Origin: Bacteroidales bacterium
Lineage (GTDB): Bacteria; Bacteroidota; Bacteroidia; Bacteroidales; FEN-979
Assembly: GCA_016926765.1 (NCBI GenBank)
Contig: JAFGNY010000327.1
Location: 1-13,519 of the forward strand
Direction of reading: 5' to 3'
Length of the DNA stretch: 13,519 nucleotides
Made by a program: the position numbers and the translations under genes. Every line of letters begins with the position of its first letter. The first letter of the stretch is position 1. This document shows positions 6,935-13,519 of this stretch, piece after piece. The notes under the pieces were generated by a model, which saw only the letters and a program-made list of their open reading frames with translations, searched no databases and had not been told where the DNA came from.

Positions 6935-7556
6935 ACTTCGCCTTCCTATTGGCATCATTGTACTGGTATTACTCCTGGATCAATTCCTGAAGATCTGGGT
7001 GAAATCCCATATGTATCTGGGAGAAAGTATCCCGGTTTTCATTGATTGGTTTTACCTCCATTTCACTGAAAATGAAGGGATGGCCTTCGGCATGAGCCTG
7101 GGAGGAAATGCCGGGAAGCTGGCCCTGAGCCTTTTCCGCATCATTGCCGTCATCATTATGGTGATCTGGCTTGTACGGCTGTCTAAAAAACCCCGTTTTG
7201 ACCGATGGCTTTCCGTTTGCCTTGCCCTGATTATCGCAGGGGCTTTCGGAAATATCCTCGACAGCGCTTTTTATGGTCTGATCTTCAGTCCGAGTCATTA
7301 CCACCAGGTAGCCACCCTCTTCCCTGCCGAAGGAGGTTATACCGGATTCCTGCACGGGAAAGTGGTAGATATGCTCTATTTTCCTCTCATTGAAAGCCAT
7401 TACCCAAGCTGGATTCCCTGGGTTGGAGGGGAAGAGCTACTCTTTTTCCGTCCTGTTTTTAACCTGGCCGACTCATCCATCACGATTGGCGTTACCATGC
7501 TGATCATCTTCCAGAAACGTTTCTTTGCCATCCAGGATAAAAAGGAGGAAGCGTGA
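6927..7556 (+). CDS. lspA: Lipoprotein signal peptidase (signal peptidase II)
   Basis: This 209-residue inner-membrane aspartyl protease cleaves signal peptides from diacylglyceryl-modified prolipoproteins. The N-terminal helix carries LLLDQFLKIWVK, followed by HFTENEGMAFG. The catalytic aspartates are D112 in GNILDS and D182 in FNLADSSI. A longer stretch between them (about residues 118-170, with GKVVDMLYFPLIESHYP) makes the protein longer than the E. coli enzyme (164 residues), as is usual in Bacteroidota. ATG 6927 overlaps the DksA-like stop in ATGAATAG; an upstream in-frame TTG at 6915 is less likely. Two lipoproteins encoded in this window (LptC and the PKD protein) are plausible substrates. 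Confidence 0.95.
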   Translation: MNRLRLPIGIIVLVLLLDQFLKIWVKSHMYLGESIPVFIDWFYLHFTENEGMAFGMSLGGNAGKLALSLFRIIAVIIMVIWLVRLSKKPRFDRWLSVCLALIIAGAFGNILDSAFYGLIFSPSHYHQVATLFPAEGGYTGFLHGKVVDMLYFPLIESHYPSWIPWVGGEELLFFRPVFNLADSSITIGVTMLIIFQKRFFAIQDKKEEA

Positions 7557-8422
7557 AACAACTGCTTCTTTCCATTCTGCTCCTGTTGACCCTGCCCTCT
7601 TTCGTTGCAGCTCAGATCAACCCGGAAAATATCCTGGATACCGTTGAGACTGTCGACGGACCTGTGATCCTCTACAAGAATTTCTCCTGGCAATTCCTTG
7701 GAGAGGAGCCGGTGATGCTGAATGTGGATGACGACTCCACGGGACTTTTTACGCAGGGATGGGTGAATGATCAAATTCACGGATTTGAGCAGATGAAACC
7801 TGACAGCATTCGGGATACCGTTCTGTTTTTACTTCCGGGAGAGATGACTTTTTGTATGCCGGCTCGTTATGAACGGCTGATCCGCGGGTTCATGTATACA
7901 CACAAAGGCCTTGACCTGAAAGTACAAACCGGTGATACTGTCAGAGCTGCCTTCGACGGAGTGGTCAGGTATGCCCGCTACAACCGGGGCGGATTCGGGA
8001 ATCTTATCATCCTCAGGCATTACAATGGGCTTGAGACCTATTATGCCCACCTCTCCAAGATCAACGTGGAGGTGAACCAGGTGGTTGAAGCCGGCGATGT
8101 TGTCGGACTGGCTGGTTCTACCGGGCGAAGCCGGGGTCCGCATCTTCACTTTGAAATCAGATACCGGGACGTACCTCTCGATCCCCGGCGCGTGATTGAC
8201 CTCGACAAAGGATTGCTGGTAGCCAACACCTTCCCGATCAGGAAAGAGGTGTTTTATCCCAACGACTGGGATTCAACCGCCGTCTATTATAAAATTAAAA
8301 GTGGCGACACCCTGGGACATCTGGCCGCTAAATATCATACCTCCGTGAAAGAGATCTGTGCAATGAACAAAATCAAGTCCACAACAACGCTCCGGATCGG
8401 GAGAGTTTTACGGGTCAGATAA
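7553..8422 (+). CDS. Secreted M23 (LytM) metallopeptidase with C-terminal LysM
   Basis: A 289-residue exported zinc endopeptidase of the lysostaphin/LytM family, expected to cut peptidoglycan cross-bridges or to act in envelope remodelling. The N-terminus is a signal peptide (MKQLLLSILLLLTLPSFVAA, cleavage likely before Q21). The M23 domain spans about 105-215: H117 and D121 (HKGLD), H166 (YYAHLS), and H197/H199 (PHLHFE) complete the zinc and catalytic set. Residues about 244-289 (VYYKIKSGDTLGHLAAKYHT) form a LysM domain for glycan binding. All active-site residues are intact. The start is GTG 7553, within GTGA overlapping the lspA stop, and has a strong AAAGGAGG (7541-7548) before it, so translation is probably coupled to lspA. 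Confidence 0.93.
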   Translation: MKQLLLSILLLLTLPSFVAAQINPENILDTVETVDGPVILYKNFSWQFLGEEPVMLNVDDDSTGLFTQGWVNDQIHGFEQMKPDSIRDTVLFLLPGEMTFCMPARYERLIRGFMYTHKGLDLKVQTGDTVRAAFDGVVRYARYNRGGFGNLIILRHYNGLETYYAHLSKINVEVNQVVEAGDVVGLAGSTGRSRGPHLHFEIRYRDVPLDPRRVIDLDKGLLVANTFPIRKEVFYPNDWDSTAVYYKIKSGDTLGHLAAKYHTSVKEICAMNKIKSTTTLRIGRVLRVR

Positions 8423-8443
8423 ACATATATATGCAATTTTAGT

Positions 8444-8451
8444 TATATTTG
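8444..8451 (+). promoter_or_regulatory. -7 promoter element (TATATTTG) for atpD
   Basis: TATATTTG matches TAnnTTTG exactly and lies 21 bases past the M23 peptidase stop and 21 bases before the atpD ATG. Its last three bases form an in-frame TTG, which creates a false early start for atpD. No clear -33 element or terminator is visible in the 50-base gap. Confidence 0.6.
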
Positions 8452-8472
8452 CACAAAATTATTAAGCAGCCC

Positions 8473-9984
8473 ATGCAAGAGAAAATTATCGGCAAAATCT
8501 CACAGATTATCGGCCCCGTTGTAGATGTCGTTTTCGAAGAACATGTCACTATCCCGAATATCTACGATGCCCTTGAAGTGAAAGACGAGCACGGTGGGAA
8601 GCTTGTTCTGGAGTGCCAGAACGATGTAGGCGAAAATACGATACGGACCATTGCCATGGACTCCACTGACGGATTACGCCGGGGAATGGAAGTGATTGCG
8701 ACAGGAGCTCCGATCTCCATGCCTGTCGGTGAAGACATCAGGGGAAGGCTCTTCAATGTGATCGGCCAGCCGATCGACGGTCTGGGCCCGGTCTCAGGGA
8801 AGCAATCTTACCCGATCCACAGAGACCCTCCGAGGTTTGATGAGCTGAGTACGACCAAAGAGATTCTCTATACCGGCATCAAGGTGATCGACCTGATCGA
8901 GCCCTATTCCAAAGGCGGAAAAATTGGTTTGTTCGGAGGAGCCGGAGTGGGAAAGACCGTCATCATCATGGAGCTGATCAACAACATTGCCAAGAAATAT
9001 TCAGGAATGTCTGTTTTTGGAGGTGTTGGAGAGCGTACGCGTGAAGGGAATGACCTCCTGCGTGAGATGATTGAATCGGGTGTGATCCGTTACGGGAAGG
9101 CGTTTCTGGAAGATATGAAAGAAGGAGGCTGGGATCTATCCAAAGTTGATCACAGCGAGTTGATGAAATCACAGGCTACGCTGGTATTCGGACAGATGAA
9201 CGAACCTCCCGGAGCCCGTGCCCGGGTTGCCCTTTCGGGGCTCACCCTTGCCGAATACTTCCGTGACGGGACTGATGAGAGTGGCGGACGCGATATCCTC
9301 TTTTTCATCGACAATATTTTCCGTTTCACCCAGGCGGGTTCAGAGGTTTCGGCGTTATTGGGCCGAATGCCTTCTGCCGTGGGATACCAGCCAACACTGG
9401 CCACAGAGATGGGAATCATGCAGGAACGGATTACTTCTACCAAACGCGGGTCGATTACCTCAGTGCAAGCAGTTTATGTGCCGGCCGACGACCTCACCGA
9501 CCCGGCCCCGGCAACCACCTTTGCCCACCTTGACGCCACCACCGTGCTGAGCAGGAAAATTGCCGAACTTGGAATCTACCCGGCCGTGGATCCGCTCGAC
9601 TCTACCTCCCGGATCCTTTCTCCGGAAGTCGTGGGTGATGATCATTACCATACAGCCCAACGGGTGAAAGAGATCCTTCAGCGTTATAAAGAACTCCAGG
9701 ACATCATTGCCATTCTTGGGATGGATGAGCTCTCTGACGAGGATAAGGAGGTGGTTCACCGGGCACGCCGTGTCCAGCGTTTTCTTTCCCAGCCTTTCTT
9801 CGTAGCTGAACAGTTTACCGGAACACCCGGTGTATTCGTCAACATCGAAGATACGATCAAGGGATTTAAAATGATCATGGACGGCGAAGTGGATGAATAC
9901 CCTGAATCGGCTTTCAACCTGGTTGGAACCATCGAAGAGGCCATTGAAAAAGGGAAGAAAATACTAGCGGAGAGCAAAGAATAA
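8473..9984 (+). CDS. atpD: F1 ATP synthase subunit beta
   Basis: The 503-residue catalytic subunit of F1Fo ATP synthase, acting on the cytoplasmic side of the inner membrane. The Walker A loop is GGAGVGKT (155-162), the catalytic glutamate E187 lies in GGVGERTREG, and the Walker B region is DILFFIDNIFRFTQAGSE. SALLGRMPSAVGYQPTLATE and the DELSDED version of the DELSEED lever follow. Length is normal for the phylum. ATG 8473 gives MQEKIIGKISQIIGPVVDV, the usual N-terminus; the TTG at 8449 is part of the promoter. atpC follows on the same strand, and the remaining atp genes are not in the window, matching the split ATP synthase loci common in Bacteroidota. Confidence 0.98.
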   Translation: MQEKIIGKISQIIGPVVDVVFEEHVTIPNIYDALEVKDEHGGKLVLECQNDVGENTIRTIAMDSTDGLRRGMEVIATGAPISMPVGEDIRGRLFNVIGQPIDGLGPVSGKQSYPIHRDPPRFDELSTTKEILYTGIKVIDLIEPYSKGGKIGLFGGAGVGKTVIIMELINNIAKKYSGMSVFGGVGERTREGNDLLREMIESGVIRYGKAFLEDMKEGGWDLSKVDHSELMKSQATLVFGQMNEPPGARARVALSGLTLAEYFRDGTDESGGRDILFFIDNIFRFTQAGSEVSALLGRMPSAVGYQPTLATEMGIMQERITSTKRGSITSVQAVYVPADDLTDPAPATTFAHLDATTVLSRKIAELGIYPAVDPLDSTSRILSPEVVGDDHYHTAQRVKEILQRYKELQDIIAILGMDELSDEDKEVVHRARRVQRFLSQPFFVAEQFTGTPGVFVNIEDTIKGFKMIMDGEVDEYPESAFNLVGTIEEAIEKGKKILAESKE

Positions 9985-9987
9985 ATT

Positions 9988-10046
9988 GCGAATAGCGAAT
10001 TGCGAATAGCGAAAACAGCTGCAAACTGCCGACTGCAAACTGAAAT
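9988..10046. repeat. Two runs of 7-bp phrase repeats between atpD and atpC
   Basis: Four heptads GCGAATA, GCGAATT, GCGAATA and GCGAAAA (9988-10015) are followed by CTGCAAA, CTGCCGA, CTGCAAA and CTGAAAT (10019-10046). Together they fill almost all of the 66-base gap between atpD and atpC, leaving no room for a normal spacer or Shine-Dalgarno. Similar phrases recur between genes in some Bacteroidota genomes, in my recollection. Confidence 0.75.
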
Positions 10047-10050
10047 TACT

Positions 10051-10290
10051 ATGCGTTTAGAAATTGTAACCCCCGATACCACCTTGTTTGATGGAGACAA
10101 TGTGCACCTGGTCCAACTTCCTGGCATCGATGGTTCATTTGAGGTGATGGATCACCACGCTCCTTTGATCTCTGTGCTGAAAAAGGGTTCTGTAAAAGTT
10201 GTTATCCGGGGAAAAGATCCAGCATTCTTCGAGATCAACGGTGGAGTAATTGAGGTATTACAAAACAACGTACTTATCTTAGCGGAATGA
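10051..10290 (+). CDS. atpC: F1 ATP synthase subunit epsilon, short form
   Basis: The 79-residue epsilon subunit of the F1 central stalk. MRLEIVTPDTTLFDGDNVHL, PGIDGSFEVMDHHAPLIS and VIEVLQNNVLILAE form the N-terminal beta-sandwich. The C-terminal pair of helices that inhibits ATP hydrolysis in E. coli epsilon (about 135 residues) is absent, as in other Bacteroidota. ATG 10051 lies directly after the heptad repeats and lacks a Shine-Dalgarno; an in-frame TTG at 10000 would translate the repeats and is rejected. The stop codon overlaps the next ATG in ATGA, suggesting coupled translation. Confidence 0.93.
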   Translation: MRLEIVTPDTTLFDGDNVHLVQLPGIDGSFEVMDHHAPLISVLKKGSVKVVIRGKDPAFFEINGGVIEVLQNNVLILAE

Positions 10291-10619
10291 ATGCGTTCCG
10301 GAATCTATTGATCCTTCTCATTACCGTTGCTACACTGGCAGGCTGCTATAAAAACGAGCCGATCCCAACTGCTGATTTCACGTATAGTGGCAACAACGAC
10401 TTCAAGATCCCCTGTACAGTTCATTTTACCAACCGCTCAACCAACGCCTTCTCATACGATTGGTACTTCGGTAACGACTCAACCTCAGCCGATACCAATC
10501 CTTCATTTACCTATACCCTGCCGGGGAAATACCTGGTCGAACTCCGTGCTTATACCGAAAGCCGGAATGAATGGGCTTCACAGCGTAAAGAAATTGTGAT
10601 TCAAGATACGCTTAAGTGA
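10287..10619 (+). CDS. Small PKD-domain lipoprotein
   Basis: A 110-residue predicted lipoprotein. The N-terminal hydrophobic stretch ends in lipobox TLAGC with lipidation at C20. The rest is a single PKD-type immunoglobulin-like domain: ADFTYSG near residue 29, the central DWYFGNDSTS, then PSFTYTLPGKYLVELRAYT. PKD domains in this phylum occur in surface-exposed and glycan-related proteins, usually for binding. No enzyme domain is present and I cannot assign a partner. The start ATG overlaps the atpC stop (ATGA), so it is probably expressed with the ATP synthase beta and epsilon subunits, an odd place for a surface lipoprotein. Lipid attachment would depend on signal peptidase II, such as the LspA encoded upstream. 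Confidence 0.85.
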   Translation: MNAFRNLLILLITVATLAGCYKNEPIPTADFTYSGNNDFKIPCTVHFTNRSTNAFSYDWYFGNDSTSADTNPSFTYTLPGKYLVELRAYTESRNEWASQRKEIVIQDTLK

Positions 10620-10633
10620 GGCGTAAGAAGTAA

Positions 10634-10700
10634 TAGGGAAATAGGGAAATACAGAAATACCGTTAATCCATCCAGTCGTCCGGTATCCGGCATCCGGCAT
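10634..10700. repeat. Octad and heptad phrase repeats between convergent genes
   Basis: TAGGGAAA, TAGGGAAA and TACAGAAA (10634-10657) form an 8-base period. CCGGTAT, CCGGCAT and CCGGCAT (10680-10700) form a 7-base period that ends exactly where the ppiD-like stop codon begins (10701). The 81-base gap separates two convergent genes. Apart from self-complementary CCGG, I see no terminator hairpin. Confidence 0.75.
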
Positions 10701-12821
10701 CTAGTAAAACAGTTCCCGGTGATCTTCGATCTCTGCCTGTTTTTTCAAGGCATCGTAGAGAGAGTTTGAAACCCGGGTATTCCATCCCTGGGTATCTGTC
10801 TTCAACTCATAAGAAAAATTATCTGTAGGGGGGGCTTCCATGTTTTTATCGACAATCACAACATAGACACCAAAGTTCCCCTGGAAGGGACCTTTCATCT
10901 CTCCTTCAGGCAACGCAAAGAGCTCACCCATCACCTCGTTTTCCCTGCCAATCATGGTACGGTTCATCCCCGTGAAAGTAACGGTTGCTGTGTCGATACG
11001 GGTTGTGAAGCTGGAGGCAAGATCATTCAGATCGGAAATTCCTTTCATTGCTTCCGAAATCCGGTTGGCCATGATTTCAATTTTTTTCATATTCTTCACA
11101 TTCGGCTCGATCCGTTCCTTCAGTTTATCCAGCGGTTGATATCCTGCAGGATAACGATTCTTTAACAGAGCTACTGCATACGTCCCCTGAAGATCAAATA
11201 CGGGAGAGACCTCGCCCACTTTTGTCTGTTCAGCAAAAGCCCAGCGTACGACATTCCGTGCATTTTTAAGCCCCTGTACGGTATTATCCATCGGCTTAAC
11301 ACTTTGTGCCTGGCGTTTGAAAACTCCGGCAGCAACGGCTCCGGTATCAAAGGCTTCCGGTGTTTTATAGGTACCTGCAAACATACTGGCCTGGGTATAG
11401 GTATCCTGAAATGTCTGGTTGCTGGGTTCGATGCTCCGCTGCAGAATAGCTGCTTTGACCTTGTCTTTGACAGGTGATTTTTCGATTAATTTAAAGAGAG
11501 AATAGCCAAGCCGGGTCTCCACAATTCTGACATCATTGGAATTCATGGTAATACCGGCATCGAAAAAGGGACTAACGTTCGCATTTCCATCGGGGAACCA
11601 GGGGAGAAGGCCTCCGTCATTTTTTGCTGTCGGATAGTCGGAAATCACTTTGGTAATCTCTTCAAACCGGGCAGGATTCGCTTTCAGGATTGCCAGCAAA
11701 CTATCGGCTGTGCGCTTCGCTTGTTGCTGCGTCCGGGTAATACTGTCGCTGACCCCCAGACCTGCCCATGAAATCAGCAGTTGTGCTCCGTGCATGGAGT
11801 CGGGCCGTGCAGCTTTTCCCATCACCTTGGCCATATACCAGGCACTTCCTTCCTGGAACGGAGCGATCACCGTTTCAACAGGCGAGCTGAACAACAGGGA
11901 GTCAAGTTCCTGAGGCAACATCCCTTTATTGATAAATCCGGTATCAAACTTCTTATCTGAATTGGCATTGACAAAGGTCATCGGATCCTTGATCGCTTGA
12001 AAATCAGCAAAAAGTGTTGAAACATCTTCGGCAATATCTTTCCGGTCTTTGTCAGAAGGTTTTACCTCAAACATCACATACTCGAGCTCAACGACAGGCT
12101 CTTCATTATGAAAATAAAATTTATTTTTTTCGTAAAATTTGGTGTAATCCTCATCCGAAAGAACAACGAGGCTGTCGGGGATGGAATAGTAATTTGGAGA
12201 GATATACCGGATATCAAGAGATCGGTTGTCCAGTTCATATTGTTTCCTGAGGATCTGCTTCGGTACATAGTAGGATTTGCTGATCAGTTCATTGAATTTC
12301 GTTTCAAGCCGATCCTCTTTGATTGCCTTTTCGAATTGCAGCCACTGGGTTTTGGCCTTGGGTTCCATCTGATCGAGTTTCCGCAGGTAGTTCAGTACAG
12401 CAGCGGGATTATACTGACCGGTTTGGGGATCGGAAAAATACTGGAGGATATACCGGTGGGGATTACGACCCTGCACCTGTTCAAACAACTCTTCCGGTGA
12501 GACGGTCATGCCAAGTTTGTCCAGTTCATCCCCGGTGACGAGATTCCTGATCAGAGTATTCCAGACATTTTGCCTGACCTGGTAAGTCATCTCTTCCGAA
12601 ACCTTGTCGCTACCCGAAGACTCCCGTTGATACTCCAGATTTTCTTCCACTTTGTTGTTGAAATCCACATAGGAAATATCATCGCCATTAACCGCGCCAA
12701 TATTGTTCGTTGAACGTGATTGTTTTTTCCCAAAGTCACCAATTACAAATGCAGCGATCGCCACACCTACAATAATTACCGCAAGGGCTGAATGTTTTCT
12801 GATCGTTCCGATAATCGCCAT
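10701..12821 (-). CDS. PpiD/SurA-like peptidyl-prolyl isomerase, membrane-anchored
   Basis: The 706-residue product is a periplasmic foldase of the PpiD type, assisting folding of exported and outer-membrane proteins. Residues about 11-28 form one N-terminal membrane anchor (SALAVIIVGVAIAAFVIG). A SurA_N-like chaperone region follows (about 35-205; INGDD-type start VNGDDISYVDF). A parvulin-like (PPIC) domain lies at about 342-449, with H344 (MHGAQLLI), GGLLPWF and the closing RLGYSLFKLIEK. The C-terminal region from 450 is more chaperone-like. Length agrees with Bacteroidota PpiD-like proteins. ATG 12821 is supported by the anchor starting immediately after it and by a promoter just upstream. 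Whether the parvulin domain is catalytically active cannot be judged. Confidence 0.9.
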   Translation of the reverse strand: MAIIGTIRKHSALAVIIVGVAIAAFVIGDFGKKQSRSTNNIGAVNGDDISYVDFNNKVEENLEYQRESSGSDKVSEEMTYQVRQNVWNTLIRNLVTGDELDKLGMTVSPEELFEQVQGRNPHRYILQYFSDPQTGQYNPAAVLNYLRKLDQMEPKAKTQWLQFEKAIKEDRLETKFNELISKSYYVPKQILRKQYELDNRSLDIRYISPNYYSIPDSLVVLSDEDYTKFYEKNKFYFHNEEPVVELEYVMFEVKPSDKDRKDIAEDVSTLFADFQAIKDPMTFVNANSDKKFDTGFINKGMLPQELDSLLFSSPVETVIAPFQEGSAWYMAKVMGKAARPDSMHGAQLLISWAGLGVSDSITRTQQQAKRTADSLLAILKANPARFEEITKVISDYPTAKNDGGLLPWFPDGNANVSPFFDAGITMNSNDVRIVETRLGYSLFKLIEKSPVKDKVKAAILQRSIEPSNQTFQDTYTQASMFAGTYKTPEAFDTGAVAAGVFKRQAQSVKPMDNTVQGLKNARNVVRWAFAEQTKVGEVSPVFDLQGTYAVALLKNRYPAGYQPLDKLKERIEPNVKNMKKIEIMANRISEAMKGISDLNDLASSFTTRIDTATVTFTGMNRTMIGRENEVMGELFALPEGEMKGPFQGNFGVYVVIVDKNMEAPPTDNFSYELKTDTQGWNTRVSNSLYDALKKQAEIEDHRELFY

Positions 12822-12859
12822 GCTTCAAAAATATTAGAAAATTGTTCAAAAATAGTTGG

Positions 12860-12890
12860 CAAAGGTAGCTATTTCCATTGAAATCAACAA
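12860..12890 (-). promoter_or_regulatory. Promoter for the ppiD-like gene (TTGTTG N17 TACCTTTG)
   Basis: On the reverse strand, TTGTTG (12885-12890) is followed after 17 bases by TACCTTTG (12860-12867). This fits the Bacteroidota -33 TTG / -7 TAnnTTTG promoter. It starts right after the lptC stop, so the foldase gene can be expressed apart from lptC. The leader would be about 30 bases. Confidence 0.6.
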
Positions 12891-13460
12891 CTAAATAGAG
12901 TCCTCCTTCACTTTCATCTCCCCCCGTGGCTTAAGGATCCTGTAGTTGGTAAACGTTTCATTCGATTCCAGGCCTGTTCCATAGAGAACTTTATCAGGAG
13001 TGGTAATTTTAACCGCGGAATCCGTATGGATCGTATGTCTTAACTCATTCCAGATCAGCACTTCGGTATTCATCTGTTCATTCTTTAGCTCGTTGCGAAC
13101 AACCACGTTCCCCCTGGCTTCCATGATTTTCGTCATCTCCATCCGTTTCCCGTAGTCTGCTGTAATTGTCGACTCCATGCGCTGCGCTGAATCAAACATC
13201 TCTGCCCTGAATCCCTCCGGAAATTCAAGCCAGACGTTTTCTCCTTCGTAGCGGTGCACGACAGGTCCGGTTACCCGGGCCTGCAGATGGCCTGAGTCAC
13301 TGAATATCACATCGATATCAATTGCCATCATCATGGCCTGCTGGGTAGAATCGATCGGTGTTTTCGCAATCTCGATCTGCCGCCGGCATCCCATCAGGGT
13401 GATCCAGATGATGAGAATCGAAATGACCGTAAAAAAACTGCCGGAAAATCCTGTTTTCAA
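12891..13460 (-). CDS. lptC: LPS export lipoprotein LptC
   Basis: A 189-residue LptC-like component of the lipopolysaccharide export bridge, which joins the inner-membrane LptBFG transporter to the periplasmic Lpt bridge. The N-terminus is a hydrophobic signal ending in LMGC (C25 lipidated), then a beta-rich domain with the LptC/OstA pattern: DIDVIFSDSGHLQARVTGP, ITADYGKRMEMTKIMEARG, and KVLYGTGLESNETFTNYRI at the C-terminus. The start is a TTG at 13460; an in-frame TAA lies just upstream and no ATG precedes the signal sequence, so the non-ATG start is needed to keep the lipobox. Only 2 bases separate it from the upstream gene, indicating an operon. Confidence 0.88.
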   Translation of the reverse strand: MKTGFSGSFFTVISILIIWITLMGCRRQIEIAKTPIDSTQQAMMMAIDIDVIFSDSGHLQARVTGPVVHRYEGENVWLEFPEGFRAEMFDSAQRMESTITADYGKRMEMTKIMEARGNVVVRNELKNEQMNTEVLIWNELRHTIHTDSAVKITTPDKVLYGTGLESNETFTNYRILKPRGEMKVKEDSI

Positions 13461-13462
13461 GG

Positions 13463-13519
13463 CTAGTAGTACTTACGTTTGATAAACCAACGCTCATAGA
13501 TGGAGAAGCCGACAATGAA
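13463..13519 (-). CDS. C-terminal end of an upstream gene (18 codons)
   Basis: The reverse strand enters the window in an open frame reading FIVGFSIYERWFIKRKYY and stops at TAG 13463-13465, two bases before the lptC start. Alternating aromatic and basic residues would suit the last strand of an outer-membrane barrel, but 18 residues are too few to name a family. Tight spacing suggests it is cotranscribed with lptC. Confidence 0.6.
   Translation of the reverse strand, partial: FIVGFSIYERWFIKRKYY

Noticed and set aside
10000..10050. N-terminal extension of atpC from TTG 10000
   Set aside because: It would translate the heptad repeats and add residues not seen in epsilon subunits.

Overview
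The window looks like chromosomal DNA of a member of the Bacteroidota, probably Bacteroidales or a close relative. Four things point there. Promoters match the phylum's -7 element TAnnTTTG. The isoleucyl-tRNA synthetase is the long type with GIHH in place of HIGH. The block ileS - dksA/traR-like - lspA is present, and a beta/epsilon ATP synthase pair stands apart from the other atp genes. Most genes are roughly half G+C; the gene at the left edge is clearly AT-richer. Nothing recognisable as a phage, insertion sequence, CRISPR array, tRNA or rRNA is present.

Left part, minus strand (1-2872): a DUF559 (Vsr-like nuclease fold) gene cut by the window edge, then a short palindromic dispersed repeat, then a probable operon reading leftward. 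This operon has a small leader ORF with a strong Shine-Dalgarno that overlaps the start of a MATE efflux transporter, followed 22 nt later by an internally duplicated membrane protein. A divergent promoter region (about 2880-3100) separates it from ileS.

Middle, plus strand (3051-8422): ileS, a TraR/DksA-family regulator with degenerate zinc ligands, lspA, and a secreted M23 peptidase with a C-terminal LysM domain. Junctions are tight (12-nt gap, 8-nt overlap, GTGA overlap), so this reads as one operon joining tRNA charging, transcription control, lipoprotein maturation and cell-wall hydrolysis. A second plus-strand unit (8444-10619) has its own promoter: atpD, atpC and a small PKD-domain lipoprotein coupled to atpC by an ATGA overlap.

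Right part, minus strand (10701-13519): a PpiD/SurA-like periplasmic foldase with its own promoter, the LPS-export lipoprotein LptC, and the last 18 codons of an upstream gene. It converges on the atp unit. The gaps on both sides of atpC/PKD are filled with short 7-8 bp period phrase repeats.

Most of the window is housekeeping sequence. The points most worth a second look are the swapped HIGH motif in ileS, the leader ORF overlapping the MATE gene, the duplicated membrane protein, and the heptad/octad repeats in the atp region. I see no clear evidence of a wholly new multi-gene system.
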